Assembly (NCBI RefSeq): GCF_021725675.1 | Contig: NZ_JAKJPO010000016.1 | Coordinates: 47,448 to 111,447 of the forward strand | Length of the DNA stretch: 64,000 nt | Direction of reading: 5' to 3' | DNA from: Marilutibacter chinensis | GTDB lineage: Bacteria > Pseudomonadota > Gammaproteobacteria > Xanthomonadales > Xanthomonadaceae | Translations under genes and position numbers: made by a program | Notes under the pieces: model-generated | Seen by the model: the letters and a program-made list of their open reading frames with translations, nothing else | What the model was told of the DNA's origin: nothing | Database searches by the model: none | Shown: piece by piece, positions 58,779 to 64,000 of the stretch | Numbering within the stretch: position 1 is the first letter of the stretch | How the letters are laid out: each line of letters begins with the position of its first letter

Positions 58779-59456
58779 CTACCGCTCCGGTGGCAGGGTG
58801 CGCGCGCCGGTGACGATCATCCGCACCATCGTCGACAGTTCCTCGACCAGTTCCGGATCCTTCTCCGGCGGCAGGTCCATCGCGGTCGCGCCGACCGCGA
58901 ACACCAGCCGTGTGATCGCCTTGGCCGCCAGCGCGGGTTCGTGCAGGGTCGCATGGTCGAGCCGGGCCAGGCGGATCAGGTCCAGCCGCAGTTCCTCCTC
59001 GAAGAACTGCAGTTCGCGGTCGACCGCCTGCTTGAACGCATCCGAGCCGACCGTGCCCTCGCGCAGCAGCACGTGCAGCAGCTTGTCGTCGGCGCGCAGC
59101 TGCTCCATGAACGCCTCGACCGAGCTGCGGATCACGCTGCGCTTGCCGCCGGCGACGCGCTGCCGGGCCTCGCCGATGATCCGCCGCAGCGAGCGCCCCG
59201 CCAGATCGATCAACGCGACCGCCAGCTCGTCCATGTCGCGGAACTGCCGGTAGAAGCTGTTGGGGGCGATCCCGGCCTCGCGCGCGACCTCGCGCAGGCT
59301 CAGCGTCGAAACGCTGCGATGCGGTCCGATCAGCTTCAGCGCAGCGGCGAGCAGGTCCTCCCGCGAGATCGAAGGCTTTCGTCCAGGGCCGTGCTCTTCC
59401 GGCGTCGTGCTGGCGGAGAGGTTGACCCCGGCGGGATGGGTGGAGGTGACGGTCAC
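58779..59456 (-). CDS. TetR family repressor, FabR-like
   Basis: 225 aa from GTG 59456 (the TTG at 59513 is unlikely). N-terminal TetR HTH with LSLREVAREAGIAPNSFYR, nearly identical to FabR/DesT, then SVIRSSVEAFMEQLR and LLREGTVGSDAFKQAVDRE. FabR-type proteins sense the ratio of saturated to unsaturated acyl chains and repress desaturase genes. Divergent from the reductase/desaturase operon, so it is likely its regulator. Confidence 0.85.
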   Translation of the reverse strand: MTVTSTHPAGVNLSASTTPEEHGPGRKPSISREDLLAAALKLIGPHRSVSTLSLREVAREAGIAPNSFYRQFRDMDELAVALIDLAGRSLRRIIGEARQRVAGGKRSVIRSSVEAFMEQLRADDKLLHVLLREGTVGSDAFKQAVDRELQFFEEELRLDLIRLARLDHATLHEPALAAKAITRLVFAVGATAMDLPPEKDPELVEELSTMVRMIVTGARTLPPER

Positions 59457-59520
59457 GGCGGCAAGTATGACGAGTCTGAACGACCGGAGGGGCGGATAAT
59501 CACAATTCCGCAATTAATAT

Positions 59521-59540
59521 ACGGTTGTATATACAAACGT
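59521..59540. promoter_or_regulatory. Near-perfect 20-bp palindrome, probable operator of the FabR-like repressor
   Basis: ACGGTTGTATATACAAACGT, one mismatch between half-sites, midway in the 110-bp gap between the repressor and the reductase gene. TATAGT at 59552-59557 could be the -10 of the reductase promoter, placing the palindrome over the -35. Size and position suit a TetR-family dimer. Confidence 0.6.
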
Positions 59541-59566
59541 CCATGCACTGGTATAGTCGCGTCACC

Positions 59567-60673
59567 ATGAGTGCCCATGTCCACCCGCAACGAAGCCGAC
59601 GTCCGCTCCGTCTCAAGCGTCTGCTGTCGCCGTTCGTCGCCCCGCAAGTCTTTGATTTCTGGTCTTCGCGCGTCCATCCGCTGTGGACCTGGGAGCGCCC
59701 GCTTGCGCAACTGGTCGAGCGCCGCCGCGAATCGGCCGACGCGATGACCCTGCTGCTGCGGCCGAATGGCCACTGGGGCGGATTCCGTCCTGGTCAGCAC
59801 GTCAACCTGGGGGTCGAAGTCGACGGCGCCCGGATCACCCGCAGCTACAGCCTGTCCGAGCCGCCGCGCAGCGATGGGCTGATCGCGGTGACGGTGAAGT
59901 CGATGCCGGGCGGCAGGGTCAGCCCGCGCCTGTTCGACGGACTGGCCGAGGGGACGATCGTCGAACTGGGCCAGGCCTTCGGCGAGATGGTGCTGCCGCG
60001 GCAGCCGGACGGCGAGTGGCTGTTCCTCGCTGCCGGCAGCGGCATCACTCCGTTGATGGCGATGCTGCGATCGCTGGCGGCCGAAGGCATGCCGGTGCCG
60101 CTGACCCTGTGCTATTGGGCGCGGCGGCGCGAGGAGCTGTGTTTCGTCAACGAGCTGCGCCGGCTTGCGGCCATGCACGCGAACTTCGATCTGCATCTGC
60201 TGCTGACCCGCGATACCGCCCGCGACGAGCATGAGCGCGAGGGCCGCATCGACGACGGGATGCTGTCCCGCCTGGTGCCGGAGTTTCAGGGGCGCCGGGT
60301 GATGGCCTGCGGTCCGGGCGGCTTCGTCGAAGCTGCGCGTGGCCTGCTGGAGGGGCGCGTGCGCAGCTTCCAGGCCGAGGCCTTCACCGCGCCGGAGATT
60401 CCGGTCGTCGACGAGGGCGAGGTCGACGTGACCCTCGTACGTAGCGGCCGGAGGCTGAAGGTGTCGCGCGGGCAGCCGCTGCTGGCGGCGCTGGAGGCAC
60501 AGGACGTGCGCCCGCCGTCGGGTTGCCGGATGGGCATCTGCAACACCTGCGCCTGCGGCAAGTCCGCCGGCAGCGTGCGCCACCTGCCCAGCGGCGCGCT
60601 CGACCACGAGAACACCCAGGCGCTGAAGCTGTGCATCCACGGCGCCGTCACCGACCTGACCCTCGACCTGTGA
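59567..60673 (+). CDS. Ferredoxin reductase for fatty acid desaturation (DesB-like)
   Basis: 368 aa. FAD/NAD(P) reductase domains (FRPGQHVNLGVEV, RSYSLSEPPR, GSGITPLMAMLRSL, ACGPGGFVEAARG) and a C-terminal 2Fe-2S ferredoxin domain with PSGCRMGICNTCACGK and a final Cys in LKLCIHGA. Passes electrons from NADPH to the desaturase encoded next. 17 bp gap to that gene. Confidence 0.92.
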   Translation: MSAHVHPQRSRRPLRLKRLLSPFVAPQVFDFWSSRVHPLWTWERPLAQLVERRRESADAMTLLLRPNGHWGGFRPGQHVNLGVEVDGARITRSYSLSEPPRSDGLIAVTVKSMPGGRVSPRLFDGLAEGTIVELGQAFGEMVLPRQPDGEWLFLAAGSGITPLMAMLRSLAAEGMPVPLTLCYWARRREELCFVNELRRLAAMHANFDLHLLLTRDTARDEHEREGRIDDGMLSRLVPEFQGRRVMACGPGGFVEAARGLLEGRVRSFQAEAFTAPEIPVVDEGEVDVTLVRSGRRLKVSRGQPLLAALEAQDVRPPSGCRMGICNTCACGKSAGSVRHLPSGALDHENTQALKLCIHGAVTDLTLDL

Positions 60674-60690
60674 AGAAGGCCGAACCGAGC

Positions 60691-61833
60691 ATGAAAGACC
60701 CCGCCGCGCGCAAGAGCGCCCGCAAGCCCCCGAAGAACCGGCCGCTGAGCCTCGCCGAACTGGACGCCTTCGGCGCCGAGCTCGACGCGCTGCGTGCCCG
60801 TACCGTCGCCAGCCTTGGCGCGCGCGACGCGCGTTATATCCGCAACGTCGTCAGGGCAGTGCGCTATACCGAGGTCGCCGGCCGCGGCCTGTTGTTCCTC
60901 GGCGCCTTCGTGCACGGCGTGCTGGTGCCGGCCTGGATCGCCGGCGTGTTGCTGCTGGCGTTGTCGAAGATCCTCGAGAACATGGAGCTCGGCCACAACG
61001 TGATCCATGGCCAGTACGACTGGATGGGCGATCCGCAGCTCAACGGCAAGACCTACGAGTGGGACATCGTCGGAACAGCCGAGGCCTGGCGCAAGACCCA
61101 CAACTTCCGCCACCACACCTACACCAACGTGCGCGGGCTGGACGACGATATCGGCTACGGGCTGCTGCGGATCTTCCCGGAGCAGAAATGGCAGCCGTTC
61201 TTCCTGCTGCAGCCGATCATCGCGCCGGTGTTCGCGCTGCTGTTCGAGTGGGGCGTGGCGATCCAGGACCTCAAGCTCGGCCGCTGGGTGCAGGGCAAGA
61301 TGAGCGCCTCGCAGCTGTGGCGCAAGTTCCGCCCGGTCGGCCGCAAGATCGCCCGCCAGACGCTGAAGGACTATGTGGTGTTCCCGGCGCTGGCCGGCCC
61401 GTTCTTCCTGCCGGTGCTGCTGGGCAACGTGGTCGCCAACCTGATCCGCAACGTCTGGACCTACGTGATCATCTTCTGCGGGCACTTCACCGCCGACGCA
61501 GAGACCTTCCCGCGCGAGGTGATCAAGAACGAGTCGCGCGGGCACTGGTACCTGCGCCAGCTGCGCGGTTCGTCGAACATCTCCGGCGGCCCGGTCATCG
61601 ATCTGCTGTCGGGCAATCTCAGCCACCAGATCGAGCATCACTTCTATCCCGACATCCCGGCAAACCGCTACGCCGAACTGGCGGTCGAGGTCCGCGAGAT
61701 CTGCTCGCGCTACGGCCAGCACTACAACACCGGTTCGCTGCCGAAGCAGTTCGGCCAGGTGACGTGGCGGATCCTGCGCCATGCGTTCCCGAGCCGGCCA
61801 CGCCGCACGGCGGCGCTGGTGGCGGAGGCCTGA
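60691..61833 (+). CDS. Acyl-CoA/acyl-lipid delta-9-type fatty acid desaturase (DesC-like)
   Basis: 380 aa. Diiron membrane desaturase with three histidine boxes: GHNVIHG, KTHNFRHHTYTN and SHQIEHHFYPDIP; membrane helices at about 65-90 and 170-195 and again near 240-265. Makes unsaturated chains aerobically, complementing fab synthesis. ATG 60691 chosen; a GTG at 60670 overlapping the reductase stop is also in frame. Confidence 0.92.
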   Translation: MKDPAARKSARKPPKNRPLSLAELDAFGAELDALRARTVASLGARDARYIRNVVRAVRYTEVAGRGLLFLGAFVHGVLVPAWIAGVLLLALSKILENMELGHNVIHGQYDWMGDPQLNGKTYEWDIVGTAEAWRKTHNFRHHTYTNVRGLDDDIGYGLLRIFPEQKWQPFFLLQPIIAPVFALLFEWGVAIQDLKLGRWVQGKMSASQLWRKFRPVGRKIARQTLKDYVVFPALAGPFFLPVLLGNVVANLIRNVWTYVIIFCGHFTADAETFPREVIKNESRGHWYLRQLRGSSNISGGPVIDLLSGNLSHQIEHHFYPDIPANRYAELAVEVREICSRYGQHYNTGSLPKQFGQVTWRILRHAFPSRPRRTAALVAEA

Positions 61834-61894
61834 GACCATCCCGCACAGGCGAGACCTGTCGAGCCCGAACGCGCTGAGGCAGGCACAAGCGACC

Positions 61895-61962
61895 GCAGGA
61901 GTGGCGCATGCTGCGATCAGGCCTTCACGGAGAGTCCAGGTCGCGGCTTGTGCCGTCCCTAC
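61895..61962. repeat. GCAAGCCGCGATC-type inverted repeat, copy 3
   Basis: GCAGGAGTGGCGCATGCTGC, GATCAGG ... CAGGTCGCGGCTTGTGCCGT, CCCTAC: degenerate relative of the elements at 44369 and 49980. Between the convergent desaturase and ABC transporter genes, where it may stop transcription from both sides. Confidence 0.6.
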
Positions 61963-61989
61963 GCTTTCGGGCGATCGTGCCGATGGGCT

Positions 61990-63747
61990 TCAGTCGAGGA
62001 ACTGCAGCTTCGCCAGTTCCGCGTACAGTCCGCCCTCGGCCAGCAATTGTTCGTGGGTACCCTCGGCGACGATACGGCCGCGGTCCATCACCACGATCCG
62101 GTCGGCCTTGAGCACGGTCGCCAGCCGGTGCGCGATCACCAACGTGGTGCGGCCTTCCATCAGCGTTTCCAGCGCCTGCTGGACCGCACGCTCGCTGTGC
62201 GCGTCGAGCGCGCTGGTAGCCTCGTCCAGCAGCAGGATCGGCGCGTCCTTGAGCAGGGCGCGGGCGATCACGATGCGTTGCTGCTGACCGCCTGACAGGC
62301 GTGCGCCGCGCTCGCCCAGTCCGGTATCCAGCCCCTGCGGCAGGGCGTCCACGAAGTCGGCCGCGTGGGCCGAGCGTACCGCCGCCTCGATCTCCGCGTC
62401 GCTGGCGTCGAGCCGGCCGTAGCGGATGTTCTCCCTCGCGCTGGCGGCGAAGATCGTCGGCTGCTGCGGCACCAGGGCGATCGCCTCGCGCAGCTGCGCG
62501 GGATCCAGGCGGGTGACGTCGACGCCGTCGACGCGGACGGTGCCGGCCTCCGGATCGTGGAATCGCAGCAGCAGCGAGAACACCGTGCTCTTGCCCGCGC
62601 CCGAAGGGCCGACCAGTGCGACGGTCTCGCCAGGGGCGACCTTCAACCCGAATGCATCGAGGGCCGGAAGTTCGGGCCGGGCGGGGTAATGGAAGGTGAC
62701 GTTGTCGAAGGCGATCGTGCCGCGTACCGGGTCGGGCATCGGCTGCGGATGCGCCGGCACCGCGATCGCCGGCTCCGCTTCCAGCAGTTCGCTGATCCGG
62801 CCCATGCCGCCGGCCGCGCGCTGCAGCTCGTTCCACACCTCGGCCAGCGCGCCGACGGAGCCGCCGCCGATCAAGGCGTAGAGCACGAACTGTCCCAGCG
62901 TACCGGCGCTCATGCGGCCGGCGGCGACGTCGTGCGCGCCCGACCACAGCACCAGGGTGATCGCACCGAACACCAGGCTGATCGCGATCGCGGTGACCCA
63001 GGCCTGCGCCTGGATGCGCCGGCGCGCGGTGGCCACCGCGGCCGCCACCGCCTCGCCGAAGCGCCCTCGCTCGTACGGCTCGCGTGCGTGCGCCTGCACG
63101 GTGCGCACCGCGCCCAGGGTTTCGGCCGCCAGCGCGTTGGCATCGGCGATGCGGTCCTGGGCCGATCGCGAGATCTTCTGCAGCCGCCTCGCACCCATCA
63201 CGATCGGCAGGACCGCCAGCGGGATGCCGACCATCGCATACGCGGCCAGCCGCGGACTGGTCACGAACAGCATCGCGATGCTGCCGAGGAAGGTCACCGC
63301 GCTGCGCAGCGCCACCGACATGCTGGAGGCGACCACATTGCGCAGCAGCTCGGCGTCCGCGGTCAGCCGCGAAACCAGTTCGCCGCTGCGGTTGGCGTCG
63401 TGGAAGCCGGCGTCGAGGTCGATCAGGTGCGCGTACAGCCTCCGGCGCAGGTCGGCGACGACCCGCTCGCCGAGCAACGAGACGAAGAAGAAACGCGCGG
63501 CGGTGGCGAACGCCAGCACCAGCGCGACGACGAACAGCAGCGCGAACGCGCGATCGATGCCGTCGCCGCCGGATTCGAAGCCATGGTCGATCACGGTGCG
63601 GAAGGCCGGCGGCAGGCTCAGCGTCGCGGTGGAGGAAAAGGCCAGCGCCAGCAGCCAGGCGCCGAACAGCCCCCGGTGCCTGCGCACGAACGGCCACAGG
63701 GTGCGCAGTTGCCCGAGGGGGGGCTTGGAAGAAGCGGTGTCGGTCAT
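61990..63747 (-). CDS. MsbA-related ABC transporter (half-transporter, TMD-NBD)
   Basis: 585 aa. Six membrane helices within residues 25-300, then the ATPase: Walker A GPSGAGKST, Q-loop PQQPTIF, signature LSGGQQQR, Walker B ILLLDEATSALD, H-loop AHRL. Belongs to the family of MsbA-like exporters; substrate (lipid or drug) unknown. Homodimer expected. Starts MTDTASSKPPLG with stop at 61990. Confidence 0.9.
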   Translation of the reverse strand: MTDTASSKPPLGQLRTLWPFVRRHRGLFGAWLLALAFSSTATLSLPPAFRTVIDHGFESGGDGIDRAFALLFVVALVLAFATAARFFFVSLLGERVVADLRRRLYAHLIDLDAGFHDANRSGELVSRLTADAELLRNVVASSMSVALRSAVTFLGSIAMLFVTSPRLAAYAMVGIPLAVLPIVMGARRLQKISRSAQDRIADANALAAETLGAVRTVQAHAREPYERGRFGEAVAAAVATARRRIQAQAWVTAIAISLVFGAITLVLWSGAHDVAAGRMSAGTLGQFVLYALIGGGSVGALAEVWNELQRAAGGMGRISELLEAEPAIAVPAHPQPMPDPVRGTIAFDNVTFHYPARPELPALDAFGLKVAPGETVALVGPSGAGKSTVFSLLLRFHDPEAGTVRVDGVDVTRLDPAQLREAIALVPQQPTIFAASARENIRYGRLDASDAEIEAAVRSAHAADFVDALPQGLDTGLGERGARLSGGQQQRIVIARALLKDAPILLLDEATSALDAHSERAVQQALETLMEGRTTLVIAHRLATVLKADRIVVMDRGRIVAEGTHEQLLAEGGLYAELAKLQFLD

Positions 63748-63878
63748 TGCGGGAGTATGCGGGGCCTTGAGGCATCAGCCGTGTCGACGTGGGGCCGGGT
63801 ATCGGCCGAGGGAGGCGGATACGGGCCTCCAGCGTGCGTGGGCACCGATCCGGCCGGAAGCGTGAACCGCCAGCTAGC

Positions 63879-64000
63879 TGTGATCTCTCAGTAGGTTGTT
63901 CATCCAGGGTGATCCCGGAAGACTGGAGGTGCGAATCAGCCACCCCTCCAGGAGCCCCGGATGAACCTGCATAAACATGCCCGTCTTAGCCCTCGCGGTC
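63879..64000 (+). mobile_element. IS481-type insertion sequence, left end (runs off the window)
   Basis: TGTGATCTCTCAGTAGGTTG at 63879 fits the terminal repeat of IS481-type elements (TGT...GTAGGTTGTTCATC), and the transposase start follows. CTAG just before it may be the target duplication. Only the left about 120 bp are inside the window. Confidence 0.7.
63961..64000 (+). CDS. IS481 family transposase (N-terminus only)
   Basis: ATG 63961 opens MNLHKHARLSPRG, the usual start of IS481 transposases; the frame is open to the window's end. GGAG is 5-9 nt upstream. The rest (DDE core) lies outside. Confidence 0.75.
   Translation, partial: MNLHKHARLSPRG

Overview
The window is a high-GC, gene-dense chromosomal segment from a gammaproteobacterium of the order Xanthomonadales (family Xanthomonadaceae/Lysobacteraceae; Lysobacter, Luteimonas and close relatives fit best). 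The evidence is gene content and order: kdkA next to a GT9 glycosyltransferase, rpoE-rseA-mucD without rseB, mtnP of the methylthioinosine type beside nagZ and hpt, the short PilZ ending in PTHTM after holB, a DesCB-like desaturase pair under a FabR-like regulator, and several dispersed palindromic repeats of the kind common in xanthomonads. Almost all of it is core chromosome. The clearest accessory pieces are a lower-GC two-gene insert at about 51.6-53.0 kb and the left end of an IS481-type insertion sequence running off the right edge.

Layout. 0.3-8.5 kb: tRNA-Ser(CGA), small DUF genes, an LPS-core pair (GT9 glycosyltransferase with an apparent ATT start, and kdkA), an MBL hydrolase, and molybdopterin synthesis moaA-moaC-moaD-moaE, then a secreted YncE-type beta-propeller. 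8.7-12.7 kb: SRP RNA, tRNA-Ser(GGA), dnaX-ybaB-recR and a HIT protein. 12.7-18.0 kb (minus): HAD phosphatase and a MoxR / DUF58 / transglutaminase / Slp-lipoprotein operon. 18.1-20.1 kb: GT39 membrane glycosyltransferase with an added C-terminal domain. 20.1-33.2 kb: maf, yceD-rpmF-fabH-fabD-fabG-acpP-fabF (type II fatty acid synthesis, no plsX in the cluster), pabB-pabC-mltG-tmk-holB-pilZ. 33.2-36.5 kb: lipoprotein hydrolase, small secreted protein, FadB-like beta-oxidation enzyme. 36.9-46.2 kb: rpoE-rseA-mucD envelope stress operon, lepA-lepB-DUF4845-rnc-era-recO. 46.2-49.9 kb: a receiver-Hpt protein and a YdbH/YdbL-type intermembrane lipid transport pair. 50.1-56.5 kb: rlmD, the accessory insert, CYTH protein, nagZ-hpt-mtnP, cspA. 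56.7-64.0 kb: AidB-like dehydrogenase with a broken duplicate of its own 3' end, fabR-like repressor divergent from a reductase/desaturase operon, an MsbA-related ABC exporter, and the IS481 end.

The genes form a coherent envelope and lipid theme: fatty acid synthesis and its desaturation control, beta-oxidation, lipid A/core assembly, lipid transport between membranes and sigma-E stress control, mixed with replication-clamp loading (dnaX, holB), recombination (recR, recO) and translation/ribosome maturation (lepA, era, rnc, rlmD). The most notable non-gene structure is the set of four different palindromic repeat families in intergenic gaps, one of them (28-bp perfect arms) sitting between the AidB-like gene and the decayed copy of its tail.
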